Assembly (NCBI GenBank): GCA_964242305.1
Contig: CAXTBB010000023.1
Coordinates: forward strand, 1 to 64,000
Direction of reading: 5' to 3'
From: DATLGB01 sp964242305
GTDB taxonomy: Bacteria > Actinomycetota > Thermoleophilia > Solirubrobacterales > Solirubrobacteraceae
DNA length: 64,000 bases
Under the pieces are notes generated by a model, which made no database searches, had not been told where the DNA came from, and saw only the letters and a list, made by a program, of their open reading frames with translations. How positions within the stretch are numbered: position 1 is the stretch's first letter; each line of letters begins with the position of its first letter. Below are positions 25,605 through 33,922 of this stretch, in pieces. Both the position numbers and the translations under genes were made by a program.

Positions 25605-27215
25605 ATGACGGTTGCCGCTCCCCTTCGACGTCCCCTTCCGCCGTGGCCGGCGAGCCGCCCGTTGCGGGCCTGGCAGGTGGCGGCGGCGGAGGCATTCGAG
25701 GCGTCCCCGGGGGAGGCGTTCCTGGCCTCGGCGACGCCGGCGGCGGGGAAGACGACGTTCGGGCTGCACATCGCGCACCGGCTGCTGTCGGCGGGGGTCG
25801 TCCGGCGCGTCGCGGTCGTGGCGCCGACCACGCACATCGCCCGCCAGTGGGCGGCCGACGCGGCGCGCTACGGGATCGACCTCGAGCCCAACCGGCCCAA
25901 CGCCGAGGGGCCCGAGCCGCGCGACCGCCACGGTGTCACCGTCACTTACCAGACGGTCGCGGCCGGCCCGGCGGTGCACCGCCGCCGCGCGGCCGAGGTG
26001 CCGACCCTGCTGATCGCCGACGAGCCCCACCACATGGGCGAGCACGCGGCCTGGGGGAGGACGGCGGTGGACGCGTTCGGCGGCTGCGCGCGCCGGCTGC
26101 TGCTCTCCGGCACCCCGTTCCGCTCGGACAACACGCCGATCCCGTGGGTCGCCTACGACGAGGACGGCGTGTCGCGAGCGGATTACTCGTACTCCTACAC
26201 CCAGGCGCTGGAGGACCGCGTCTGCCGGCCCGTCACCTTCTGCGCCTACGACGGCGACATGGAGTGGATGTCCGACGGGCGGCGGCGGCACGCCGACTTC
26301 GGGACGGTCCTGCCGGCGGCGGAGGCGGCGCGGCGGCTGCGGACCGCGCTGGATCCCGACGGCGACTGGATGGCCGAGGTGCTGCGCGACGCCGAGCGGC
26401 GCCTGAGCCAGCTGCGGGCCGGCGACTACCCCAACGGCGGCGGGCTCGTCATCGCCGCCGACAAGGAGCACGCCGACCGGATCGCCGGCAAGCTCGCCGA
26501 GATCACCGGCGCCCGGCCACCGGTGGTCACGTCGGACGATCCGAGGGCGAGCGCCCGCATCGCTGCCTTCGGCGCGTCCCGCGAGCCGTGGCTGGTGTCG
26601 GTCCTGATGGTCTCCGAGGGGGTCGACATCCCGCGCCTGCGGGTGGGCGTGTACGCGACCCCCGCGCGGACGGAGCTGTTCTTCCGGCAGGTCGTCGGGC
26701 GCTTCATCCGGCGCACGCCGGGGCGGGGGGAGCAGATGAGCTGGGTGTACCTCCCTCAGGATCCCCGGCTGGTGGCACTCGCCGCGGCGGTGGAGGAGGA
26801 GCGCCGGCACGCGCTGGTCGACGAGACGGCCTCGGGTGAGGAGGAGGTCGTCGAGCGGCAGCGGTCGGAACCGAGCGAGCTGGCCTTCGCGGCGCTGTCA
26901 TCCACGGGGCGGCTCGGTGGGCTCCTGCAGACGTCGAATCCGGGGGATCAGATGGGGTTCTTCGATGCGCCGGCGGCTCCGGCTCCCGCCGTTCTTGAGA
27001 CCCGTGTCGTTGAGGAGACGAGCTATCAACGGCGCGAGCGGCTTCGGGAGCGGCGGACCGGGCTCGTGCGGGAGCTGTCGCACAAGACGCGGACGCCGAT
27101 CCGGGCGCTGCATGCGGAGGCGAACCGCGCGTCGGGCGCGGCATCCGTCAGCGCCGCCACGGTGAAGCAGCTCGAGAAGGGGAACGCCTGGCTCGAGCGG
27201 CGGCTGCGCCGCTGA
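25605..27215 (+). CDS. Superfamily 2 DEAD/DEAH-type helicase
   Basis: 536 residues. Motif I is ASATPAAGKTTFGLHIA, motif II DEPHHMG (DExH type) and motif III LLLSGTPFRSD. The second RecA domain has VLMVSEGVDIPRLRVGVYAT and QVVGRFIRRTPGRG (motifs V and VI). A Gln that may act as the Q-motif residue is in RAWQVAAAEAFE. After residue 400 there is a variable tail ending with basic helices (ERLRERRTGLVRELSHKTRTP). The role could be DNA repair or phage defence; nothing around it decides. No Shine-Dalgarno. Confidence 0.88.
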   Translation: MTVAAPLRRPLPPWPASRPLRAWQVAAAEAFEASPGEAFLASATPAAGKTTFGLHIAHRLLSAGVVRRVAVVAPTTHIARQWAADAARYGIDLEPNRPNAEGPEPRDRHGVTVTYQTVAAGPAVHRRRAAEVPTLLIADEPHHMGEHAAWGRTAVDAFGGCARRLLLSGTPFRSDNTPIPWVAYDEDGVSRADYSYSYTQALEDRVCRPVTFCAYDGDMEWMSDGRRRHADFGTVLPAAEAARRLRTALDPDGDWMAEVLRDAERRLSQLRAGDYPNGGGLVIAADKEHADRIAGKLAEITGARPPVVTSDDPRASARIAAFGASREPWLVSVLMVSEGVDIPRLRVGVYATPARTELFFRQVVGRFIRRTPGRGEQMSWVYLPQDPRLVALAAAVEEERRHALVDETASGEEEVVERQRSEPSELAFAALSSTGRLGGLLQTSNPGDQMGFFDAPAAPAPAVLETRVVEETSYQRRERLRERRTGLVRELSHKTRTPIRALHAEANRASGAASVSAATVKQLEKGNAWLERRLRR

Positions 27216-27255
27216 ACCTCCACGAGTCCGGATCCCATACGGATCCGAAGACGTG

Positions 27256-28791
27256 TCAGTCGGCGGGGATGGTCATGTCGCGGCCGGCCGCCTTGGCCGC
27301 GAGGAGGGCGCCTTCGGCGCGCTTGAGGATCAGCTCGGCCGGCTCCTCGCCGTTCCACAAGGCCACGCCGGCGGAGGACGTCTGGGTGCGCGGGGTCAGC
27401 GAGCGGACGCGGTCGATGACCTCCATCGCCTCGCCGAGCATGCAGCCCGGCAGCAGCGCGGCGAAGCGGCCGCCCTCGAGCCGGGCCAGGAAGTCGACGT
27501 CGCGCAGCGCGCCCGCCCAGGCGGAGCCGGTCTCCTTGAGCAGCCGGTCGCCCTCGCGCTCGCCGCGGAGCATGTTGAAGGCGCCGAGCGCGTCGAGGTC
27601 GAGCATCGCCATGCACATCGGCGCCTCGCTGCGGCGGGCGCGGGCCAGCTCGCGCGGCAGCTCCTGGTCGAACATGCGCGCGGTGGCCAGGCCGGTCAGC
27701 GGGTCGCTGAGGGCCAGCTCGCCGAGGCGCGCGCGCAGGCCGGCGTGCTCGATCGCGGCGGCGGCCTGGGCGGCGACCAGGCGCAGCACGGCCGATAGCG
27801 AGTCCGACGGCGCGCTCGTCGTCTCGCGCCAGATGACGATGATGACACCGGCCACCGATCCCTCGCGGACGACGGGCTCGAAGAGGGCCGAGCGGGCGCC
27901 GGTGGCGTTCACCAGCGGAGCCGCCAGCGCCGGGTGCTGGGACGCGTCGGCGACGAAGTAGCTCTCCAGGGAGGAGAAGGCCCGCGCGGCGCCGCGCGGC
28001 GTCTCCTCGCGGGCCTGGATGGTGACGGGCGCCATCTCGACGCCGAACATCGCGGTTGAGGAGAGCTCGCGGCCGCTGGGCTCGAGCAGGAAGGCGACGG
28101 GGGCGTCGGCGGCCTCGCAGGCCGCCTCCAGGATCGCTCGGCGCGGGTCGCCGTCGGCGGTCAGCGCCTTCGCGGCGCGCGACACCGCCGCCATCCCGCG
28201 CGCCTGCGAGCGCAGCGAGTCGTTGAGGCGGCGCACGTCGCGCTCCTGGGTCTCGCGCTCCAGCTCGTGCGCGAGGACGCGGGCGAGCATCGCGAACAGC
28301 TGCTCGTGCTCGGGGCGGAACGCGCCGGGCGCGCGGGCCATGGCGCTCAGCGCGCCGACGCGCGAGCCGTCCGTCAGCTCCAGCGGGGTCCCGAGGTAGC
28401 TGCCGGCGCCGAAGCGGCCCTGGTCGGCCATCCGTCCGTAGACCGGGTGGCTGGCGACGTCGTTGCACAGCCGCGGCGCGCGGTCGTCGGCCATGTGGAC
28501 GTCGAAGGAGTCCGACAGCGGCAGCGCGAGGTTGGAGCGCAGGCCGAACTCGCCGCCGTTGCGGGTGTCGACGATGCGGTGGATGTCGTGCCCGCGGTCC
28601 AGGTGGGCGAGGAAGACGGCCACGTCGGGAACCTGGACGGCGAGCAGGTCCAGCACGGAGCGGGTCGCGTCCGCGAACGAGCGGTACTGGGTCGCCGAGA
28701 GATCGGCGGCAGCCTGCAGGGCTGAAGACTCCCTGTCCTTGGGTCTCGCCGGAGGCGAGGATTCGGAGGGCATCGGTGGATCATCGGTCAT
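27256..28791 (-). CDS. GAF-domain protein with a degenerate GGDEF domain
   Basis: 511 residues. Two GAF-like regions (about 35-170, with FGAGSYLGTPLELTDGSRVGALSAMA, and 200-345) precede a C-terminal GGDEF-fold domain (about 355-510) recognisable from DPLTGLATARMFDQELPRELARARR and LDLDALGAFNMLRGEREGDRLL. The active-site loop reads EGGRFAALLPG where GGDEF or GGEEF is required, and the metal-binding acidic residue is missing, so cyclase activity is unlikely. It may sense a ligand through the GAF domains and act as a GTP- or c-di-GMP-responsive effector. Divergent from the FAH-family gene. Confidence 0.85.
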   Translation of the reverse strand: MTDDPPMPSESSPPARPKDRESSALQAAADLSATQYRSFADATRSVLDLLAVQVPDVAVFLAHLDRGHDIHRIVDTRNGGEFGLRSNLALPLSDSFDVHMADDRAPRLCNDVASHPVYGRMADQGRFGAGSYLGTPLELTDGSRVGALSAMARAPGAFRPEHEQLFAMLARVLAHELERETQERDVRRLNDSLRSQARGMAAVSRAAKALTADGDPRRAILEAACEAADAPVAFLLEPSGRELSSTAMFGVEMAPVTIQAREETPRGAARAFSSLESYFVADASQHPALAAPLVNATGARSALFEPVVREGSVAGVIIVIWRETTSAPSDSLSAVLRLVAAQAAAAIEHAGLRARLGELALSDPLTGLATARMFDQELPRELARARRSEAPMCMAMLDLDALGAFNMLRGEREGDRLLKETGSAWAGALRDVDFLARLEGGRFAALLPGCMLGEAMEVIDRVRSLTPRTQTSSAGVALWNGEEPAELILKRAEGALLAAKAAGRDMTIPAD

Positions 28792-28806
28792 CCGGGGGGC
28801 GCGCTG

Positions 28807-28812
28807 TAGTGT
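28807..28812 (+). promoter_or_regulatory. Predicted -10 element of the FAH-family gene
   Basis: TAGTGT ends 8 nt before the ATG at 28821. The same short interval (29 bp) must also serve the divergent GAF-GGDEF gene whose ATG is at 28791, so the two promoters overlap. Confidence 0.5.
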
Positions 28813-28820
28813 CGCGGCCG

Positions 28821-29603
28821 ATGCGTCTGGCCACGTACGTCGATCCGGACAGCGGTGCGCCGCGCGCCGGCGAGGTCCGCGGGGAGGCGATCGTCGCCTA
28901 CGCCGACGGCGTCACCGTGCGCGACCTGCTCGCCGACGCGGTGCCGGCCGACGGGGCCGAGCGCCCGCTCGCCGACGTCACCCTGCTGGCGCCGACCCGC
29001 CCGCGCGCGATCTTCGGCATCGGCCTCAACTACGCCGCCCACGCCAAGGAGACCGGCCGCGACGTCCCGGAGCAGCCGATGGTGTTCATGAAGCTGCCGA
29101 GCTCCAGCGCGCCGCCGTTCGGCGCGATCGAGCTCCCCGGCGCGGTCTGGCGCCGGCTGGACTACGAGGGGGAGCTCGCGGTGGTGATGGGCGAGCACGG
29201 CGTGATCGCCGGCTACGCGATCGCCGACGATCTGTCCGCCCGCGATCTCCAGGGCCGCGAGCCGCAGTGGACGCGCGCGAAGGGCTTCGACAACAGCTGC
29301 CCGTGGGGACCGTGGGTCACGACCGCCGACGAGGTCCCCGATCCCCGCGCGCTCACCCTGACCACCCACGTCAACGGCGAGGAGCGCCAGCACAGCTCCA
29401 CGGATGACCTCGTGTTCGGCCCGGAGGAGCTGGTCGGCTTCCTCTCGGAGACGATCACGCTCGAGCCCGGGGACCTCATCCTCACCGGCACGCCCAACGG
29501 CGTCGGCGTGGCGATGGACCCGCGCCGGTTCCTCGAGCGCGGCGACGTCATTCGCATCGAGATCTCCGGCGGGCTGGGGGCGATCGAGCACACCGTCCGC
29601 TGA
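28821..29603 (+). CDS. Fumarylacetoacetate-hydrolase family protein
   Basis: 260 residues from ATG 28821. FGIGLNYAAHAKETG, then DYEGELAVVMG (metal-binding glutamates), YAIADDLSARDLQ (Asp ligand), and LTGTPNGVGVAMDPRRFLERGD are the conserved blocks. Members hydrolyse or decarboxylate beta-diketo acids in aromatic catabolism, for example 2-hydroxyhepta-2,4-diene-1,7-dioate isomerase. This would fit the aromatic-acid genes at 15 kb, but they are too far apart to call a cluster. The next gene overlaps by one base. Confidence 0.92.
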   Translation: MRLATYVDPDSGAPRAGEVRGEAIVAYADGVTVRDLLADAVPADGAERPLADVTLLAPTRPRAIFGIGLNYAAHAKETGRDVPEQPMVFMKLPSSSAPPFGAIELPGAVWRRLDYEGELAVVMGEHGVIAGYAIADDLSARDLQGREPQWTRAKGFDNSCPWGPWVTTADEVPDPRALTLTTHVNGEERQHSSTDDLVFGPEELVGFLSETITLEPGDLILTGTPNGVGVAMDPRRFLERGDVIRIEISGGLGAIEHTVR

Positions 29604-30409
29604 TGTGGCTTCGCGCACGCGCGCTGTTCGCGCTGGCCTTCGTCGCCGGCGTCTGCGGGCTGATCGCGCTCCGCGACGCCGGCTACCTCGGCGGCCGCCA
29701 CCGGGGCGGGCCGCTGCGGGTCACGGTGATCTCCGACCGGCCGCCGGTCGTGCGGCTGGCGGCGCACCTGAAGGGGGACGCCGTGCGCATCCAGAACGTC
29801 CGCGTGCGCGTCCGCTCGCCTGGCCTCAGCCTGGCCGGCCCGCGGCTGCCGGACGGCCGGGCGCTCGAGGACGCGACGCTGCGCGCCGGGCGCACGCCGC
29901 TGACGCTCGGATTGCGGGCGCTGCGGCCGGGCACCTACTACGCGCTCGGCCTCATCACCGACTACCGGCGCGGCCAGCGCCGCTTCCGCGATCGTGAGAT
30001 GCAGACGCTGTGCCTGGCGGTGGGGCGCCGGCGGCGCTGCGACCCGACCTACCGCGGCCCGGGCGCCGCCCGCGTCGCCCAGATGGGCGGCCCGAGCCGC
30101 TACCCCGGCGCTCGCGTCGGCACCCGCGCCGCCACCTACGCGACGCCCGGCACCTACCGCGTCCGGCTGACCGTGGCCAACGTCACTCGCTCGGTGATCC
30201 ACGTCAAGGACGTCGGGCTCGATCGCAACCCCACCGTCGCCTCGGGCGGTCCCGCGCCGTTCCGGCTGGGCCCTCACGGGTCCCACGACGTCCTCCTCAC
30301 CCTGACCATGCGCGCGTGCGGACGCGTCACCTTCCGCCGCCTGCGCGCCCGCCTCGACGGCGACCGCAAGTCGATCCCGCTCAGCCTCGCGCTGCGGTTC
30401 GCCTGCTGA
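29603..30409 (+). CDS. Exported or membrane-anchored protein of unknown function, 268 residues
   Basis: The ATG shares one base with the upstream stop (TGATG). The N-terminus is a signal or anchor (MWLRARALFALAFVAGVCGLIAL), followed by beta-rich, Arg-rich sequence with repeated strand patterns such as RIQNVRVRVRSPGLSLAGPRL and TPGTYRVRLTVANVTRSVIHVKDV, suggesting one or two immunoglobulin-like folds outside the cell. Three cysteines (LCLAVGRRRRC and the last residue) could pair. I do not recognise a family. Confidence 0.7.
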   Translation: MWLRARALFALAFVAGVCGLIALRDAGYLGGRHRGGPLRVTVISDRPPVVRLAAHLKGDAVRIQNVRVRVRSPGLSLAGPRLPDGRALEDATLRAGRTPLTLGLRALRPGTYYALGLITDYRRGQRRFRDREMQTLCLAVGRRRRCDPTYRGPGAARVAQMGGPSRYPGARVGTRAATYATPGTYRVRLTVANVTRSVIHVKDVGLDRNPTVASGGPAPFRLGPHGSHDVLLTLTMRACGRVTFRRLRARLDGDRKSIPLSLALRFAC

Positions 30410-30412
30410 GCC

Positions 30413-30994
30413 TCAGTGGGTGTGGATGACCTTGTCGATCAGGCCGTACTCGGCGGCGTCGTCGGGCTTGAAGAAGCGGTCGCGCTCCATGTCGACGTGG
30501 ACCTTCTCCTCCGTCTGACCGGTGTGGAAGGCGTAGATCTCGTCCACGCGCTTGCGCGTCTTGAGGATCTCGGCCGCGTGGATCTCGATGTCGGTCGACT
30601 GCCCCTCGAAGCCCGCCGACGGCTGGTGGATCAGGATGCGCGAGTTGGGCAGCGAGAAGCGCTTGCCCTTCGCCCCGCCCGTCAGCAGCAGCGAGCCCAT
30701 GCTCATGGCGACGCCGCAGCAGATCGTGGCCACGTCGGGCTTGATGAACTGCATCGTGTCGTACACGGCGAGGCCGGCGTAGATGGAGCCGCCCGGCGAG
30801 TTGATGTAGATCGAGATGTCCTTCTCGGGGTCGCTCGACTCGAGGTGCAGCAGCTGCGCGACGACGAGGTTGGCGATCGTGTCGTCGATGGGGCTGCCGA
30901 GGAAGATGATGCGCTCGTTGAGCATCCTCGAGTAGATGTCGAACTCGCGCTCGCCACGGGCGGTGCGTTCGATGACCATGGGGACCAGCGGCAT
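30413..30994 (-). CDS. clpP: ATP-dependent Clp protease proteolytic subunit
   Basis: 193 residues beginning MPLVPMVIERTARGEREFDIYSRML, the usual ClpP N-terminus. The triad is S98 (GVAMSMGS), H123 (ILIHQPSAG) and D172 (MERDRFF). It assembles as a tetradecameric barrel fed by ClpX or ClpC. I start at 30994, not at the upstream in-frame ATG at 31015, because TAGCGT ends 7 nt before 30994 and the family start fits. No clpX, tig or second clpP copy is next to it, which is unusual for actinobacteria, where two clpP genes are commonly paired. Confidence 0.95.
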   Translation of the reverse strand: MPLVPMVIERTARGEREFDIYSRMLNERIIFLGSPIDDTIANLVVAQLLHLESSDPEKDISIYINSPGGSIYAGLAVYDTMQFIKPDVATICCGVAMSMGSLLLTGGAKGKRFSLPNSRILIHQPSAGFEGQSTDIEIHAAEILKTRKRVDEIYAFHTGQTEEKVHVDMERDRFFKPDDAAEYGLIDKVIHTH

Positions 30995-31001
30995 GCACTC
31001 G

Positions 31002-31020
31002 ACGCTAGCGCGCATAGTGT
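31002..31020. promoter_or_regulatory. Back-to-back -10 elements of clpP and the divergent PNPOx-family gene
   Basis: On the minus strand TAGCGT (31007-31002) ends 7 nt before the clpP ATG. On the plus strand TAGTGT (31015-31020) ends 7 nt before the ATG at 31028. Both promoters are packed in the 33 bp between the two start codons, so each transcript would be leaderless. Confidence 0.6.
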
Positions 31021-31027
31021 CCTGGCC

Positions 31028-31594
31028 ATGGCGAAGGTCTTCGAGGAGATCACCGAGCCCATCCGCGAGTGGGTCGGCCGCCAGTCCATGTTCTTCGTCG
31101 CCACGGCCCCGCTGCGACCGGACGGGCACGTCAACGTCTCGCCCAAGGGGCCGATCGGTTCCCTCCGGATCCGGGGCCCGCGGTCGGTCGCCTACCTCGA
31201 CATATCGGGGAGCGGTGCGGAGACGATCGCGCACCTGCGCGAGAACGGCCGGATCGTGATCATGCTGTGCGCGTTCGACGGCCCGCCGCGGATCGTCCGC
31301 TTCCACGGGACCGGGACCGTGCTGCGCTGGGACGAGCCGGGCTTCGCCGAGGCGGCGGCCGGCTTCGAGAGCCCGTCGCTGGAGGTCGCCAACCGCGCGG
31401 TCATCAGCGTCGACGTCACGCGGGTCTCCGACGCCTGCGGCTACGGCGTCCCGCTGATGGACCTCAAGGGGTTCCGCGAGCACCACGAGCTGGCCACCGC
31501 CAAGCGGCTGCGGACCATGGGGGAGGACGGCTACGCCGCCTACAAGGCGACCAAGAACGCGCGCTCGCTCGACGGCCTGCCGGCGGTCGATTGA
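31028..31594 (+). CDS. Pyridoxamine-5'-phosphate-oxidase-fold protein
   Basis: 188 residues. REWVGRQSMFFVATAPLRPDGHVNVSPKG is the first part of the split-barrel flavin/F420 binding fold, and GRIVIMLCAFDGPPRIVRFHGTGTVLRWDE the second. It resembles actinobacterial PNPOx-like proteins of the FDR type, many of which bind F420 or FMN, and may be a detoxifying reductase. VSDACGYGVPLMDLKGFREH near the C-terminus is characteristic of one uncharacterised subfamily. The pgsA GTG follows its stop directly. Confidence 0.85.
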   Translation: MAKVFEEITEPIREWVGRQSMFFVATAPLRPDGHVNVSPKGPIGSLRIRGPRSVAYLDISGSGAETIAHLRENGRIVIMLCAFDGPPRIVRFHGTGTVLRWDEPGFAEAAAGFESPSLEVANRAVISVDVTRVSDACGYGVPLMDLKGFREHHELATAKRLRTMGEDGYAAYKATKNARSLDGLPAVD

Positions 31595-32125
31595 GTGTTC
31601 GAGCCCACCCTCCCGAACCTCCTCACCGTTTTCCGCATCCTGCTCGTCCCCGTCATGGTGGTCGTGCTGCTCTCGGAGGTCTTCGACGCCGACTGGCCCG
31701 CCGCTGTGGTCTTCGCGATCGCGTCGGCCACCGACGTCGCCGACGGCTACCTGGCGCGCCGCAACGATCAGGTCACGAACTTCGGGAAGCTGTGGGACCC
31801 GCTCGCCGACAAGCTGCTCGTGACCGCGGCGCTGATCTCGCTGGTCGACCTGGGCAAGCTCGAGGCATGGGTGGCGATGGTGATCGTCTCCCGCGAGTTC
31901 GCGGTCACCGGCCTGCGCCAGGTCGCCGTCGAGCAGGGCCAGGTGATCGCCGCGAGCGTGGCCGGCAAGGTCAAGACCTTCCTGCAAGTGGCGATGGTTC
32001 TCGTCCTGATCATCGTCGACGAGCACACGGTCTGGGTCGATCTGCTGGTGTACCTGACCGTGGCCGTCACCGTCGGTTCGGGGGCCGGCTACTTCTACCG
32101 TTTGCAGCACGCGTCGGCAATTTGA
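31595..32125 (+). CDS. pgsA: CDP-diacylglycerol-glycerol-3-phosphate 3-phosphatidyltransferase
   Basis: 176 residues with four or five membrane helices. The CDP-alcohol phosphatidyltransferase motif D-G-x2-A-R-x8-G-x3-D-x3-D is present as DVADGYLARRNDQVTNFGK followed by LWDPLADK. MFEPTLPNLLTVFRILLVPVM is the usual PgsA start. It makes phosphatidylglycerol phosphate, a precursor of PG and cardiolipin. The GTG start directly abuts the previous stop, so it depends on upstream translation. PgsA is preferred over other CDP-alcohol transferases for the N-terminus and SREFAVTGLR segment. Confidence 0.92.
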   Translation: MFEPTLPNLLTVFRILLVPVMVVVLLSEVFDADWPAAVVFAIASATDVADGYLARRNDQVTNFGKLWDPLADKLLVTAALISLVDLGKLEAWVAMVIVSREFAVTGLRQVAVEQGQVIAASVAGKVKTFLQVAMVLVLIIVDEHTVWVDLLVYLTVAVTVGSGAGYFYRLQHASAI

Positions 32126-32173
32126 CCGAGGCCGCGACAAAAACGACGGGGTTGGTCCGTTCAGTGGCTGACC

Positions 32174-33223
32174 ATGCAGACCCTGCTCGACGAACCCGGC
32201 TCCGTCGCGGAGCTTCCTGAGCTCCAGTCGCTGATCGGCGAGGGCCAGGAGCGCGGCTCCCTGACGGTCGAGCGGATCGCGGGCGCGCTCGCCGAGATCG
32301 ACGTCACCAAGGAGCAGGTCGCCGAGCTCCACGAGTACCTGGCCGAGCAGGGCATCGCGATCCTGTCGCCCGTCCGGGAGGTGGACCTCACCGTCGAGCC
32401 GTCGATGGACTCGCTGCGCCTGTACCTGCGCGCGATCGGCCGCGTCGAGCTGCTCACCGCCGACCGTGAGGTCGCGCTCGCCCGCCGCATCGAGCGCGGC
32501 GACCTCGAGGCCAAGCAGGCCATGGTCGAGGCCAACCTGCGCCTGGTCGTCTCGATCGCCAAGGGCTACCTCGGCCGCGGCCTCTCCTTCCTCGACCTCA
32601 TCCAGGAGGGCTCGCTCGGGCTCATCCGCGCGGTCGAGAAGTTCGACTACCGCCGCGGCTACAAGTTCTCCACCTACGCGACCTGGTGGATCCGCCAGGC
32701 CGTCACCCGCGCGCTGGCCGACAAGGGCCGCACGATCCGCATCCCGGTCCACATGGTCGAGCGCCTCAACAAGGTCACCCACGTCGAGCGCGCCCTCGTC
32801 CAGGATCTCGGCCGCGAGCCGACCCCCGACGAGATCGCCGCCGAGCTCGAGTGGTCCGTCCGCGAGGTCCGCGACATCCAGCGCATCGCCCAGCAGCCGG
32901 TCTCGCTCGAGAAGCCGATCGGGGACGAGGACAGCTCATCGCTGGGGGACCTCGTCGCTGACGAGACCGCCGTCTCCCCCTTCGAGAGCGCCTCGCTGAC
33001 GCTGCGCAACGAGAACGTCCGCGCCGCGCTGCGCGCCCTGCCCGCCCGCGAGCGCGAGGTCATCGAGATGCGCTACGGCCTCGCCGGCGCCCGCCCCTCC
33101 ACGCTGGAGGAGGTCGGCCGCGCCTTCAACGTCACCCGCGAGCGCATCCGCCAGATCGAGTCGCACACCCTCAAGAAGCTCGAATCCCTCCCGGAGGCGC
33201 AGCACCTCCGCGGACTCGGCTGA
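32174..33223 (+). CDS. rpoD: Primary-type RNA polymerase sigma factor (RpoD/SigA family)
   Basis: 349 residues. A short region 1.1-like start (about 1-65) is followed by region 1.2 (DSLRLYLRAIGRVELLTADREVALARRIE), region 2 (QAMVEANLRLVVSIAKGYLGRG to FSTYATWWIRQAV, including -10 recognition), region 3, and region 4 (LPAREREVIEMRYGLAG to VTRERIRQIESHTLKKLE, -35 recognition). It lacks the long acidic insert of larger SigA proteins. Being the only primary-type sigma here, it is a reasonable candidate to read the TAnnnT promoters in this window. It could be a SigB-like paralogue; that cannot be settled without the genome. Confidence 0.9.
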   Translation: MQTLLDEPGSVAELPELQSLIGEGQERGSLTVERIAGALAEIDVTKEQVAELHEYLAEQGIAILSPVREVDLTVEPSMDSLRLYLRAIGRVELLTADREVALARRIERGDLEAKQAMVEANLRLVVSIAKGYLGRGLSFLDLIQEGSLGLIRAVEKFDYRRGYKFSTYATWWIRQAVTRALADKGRTIRIPVHMVERLNKVTHVERALVQDLGREPTPDEIAAELEWSVREVRDIQRIAQQPVSLEKPIGDEDSSSLGDLVADETAVSPFESASLTLRNENVRAALRALPAREREVIEMRYGLAGARPSTLEEVGRAFNVTRERIRQIESHTLKKLESLPEAQHLRGLG

Positions 33224-33256
33224 CCCGCGGCGGTCGCTATCGTGCCGCGTCGCCCT

Positions 33257-33338
33257 GGCGGGGTTCCAGAGCGGCCAAATGGGCTCGGCTGTAAACCGAG
33301 TGGTTCATCCTTCGCAGGTTCGAATCCTGCCCCCGCCA
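33257..33338 (+). tRNA. tRNA-Tyr (anticodon GTA)
   Basis: Acceptor arms GGCGGGG (33257-33263) and CCCCGCC (33331-33337) pair perfectly, with discriminator A. The anticodon arm is CTCGG, loop CTGTAAA, CCGAG, giving anticodon GTA. A long variable arm and the T arm (GCAGG TTCGAAT CCTGC) are present, as expected for a class II tRNA. The 3' CCA is not encoded. It is followed with no gap by the stop codon of a convergent FMN reductase gene. Confidence 0.95.
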
Positions 33339-33896
33339 CTACCGCAGTGAGGCCAGCGTCTCCTGGAGCTTGACGAGCTCGTCGAGCATGGCGTCGGCGC
33401 CCTGCTCGAGTGGTTCGTCGGGCGTGAAGACGTCGTCGGCGATGAACTTGGTCATGAACGGGATGTTGACCGCCGGCGTGGCCGGGACGAGGCCGACGGC
33501 GAGGCAGACCGGCTTGAGCGCCTGGACCGCGCGGGTGCCGGCGGCGACCCCGCCGTAGGAGACGAAGCCGACGGGCTTGCGGCCCCACTCGGCGAAGACG
33601 AAGTCGATCGCGTTCTTCAGCGGCGCGGTGAAGGAGTGGTTGTACTCGGGGGTGACGAAGACGAAGGCGTCGCTGGCGTCGACCGTGTCCGCCCAGGCGA
33701 GCGTGTGCGGGTTCTGATAATCGCCGAAGCGCGGGTGCTTCTCCTCGTCCATCATCGGCAGCCCGAGCTCCTTGAGATCGACCACCTCGACGGCGAAGCC
33801 GCCGTGGTCACGCGCGCGGGACGCGAACCAGTCGCCGATCGGCTTGCCGGCCCGGACGGGTCGGGTGCTGGCGATCAGGACGAGCAGGCGGGGCAT
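33339..33896 (-). CDS. NADPH-dependent FMN reductase (flavodoxin fold)
   Basis: 185 residues from ATG 33896 (an upstream in-frame codon lies beyond the promoter). LVLIASTRPVRAGKPIGDWFASRA binds the FMN phosphate, and VTPEYNHSFTAPLKNAIDF with GFVSYGGVAAGTRAV forms the isoalloxazine site. The family includes chromate and quinone reductases. A second member of the family lies at 48490. TACGCT ends 9 nt upstream, overlapping the -10 of the divergent F420-type gene. The stop codon adjoins the tRNA-Tyr. Confidence 0.92.
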   Translation of the reverse strand: MPRLLVLIASTRPVRAGKPIGDWFASRARDHGGFAVEVVDLKELGLPMMDEEKHPRFGDYQNPHTLAWADTVDASDAFVFVTPEYNHSFTAPLKNAIDFVFAEWGRKPVGFVSYGGVAAGTRAVQALKPVCLAVGLVPATPAVNIPFMTKFIADDVFTPDEPLEQGADAMLDELVKLQETLASLR

Positions 33897-33905
33897 GGCT
33901 CGCCG

Positions 33906-33915
33906 AGCGTAGGGT
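33906..33915. promoter_or_regulatory. Overlapping divergent -10 elements
   Basis: Minus-strand TACGCT (33911-33906) ends 9 nt before the FMN reductase ATG; plus-strand TAGGGT (33910-33915) ends 7 nt before the ATG at 33923. The hexamers share two bases, so polymerase can occupy only one at a time and the two genes should exclude each other's initiation. Confidence 0.55.
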
Positions 33916-33922
33916 GCTTGCC

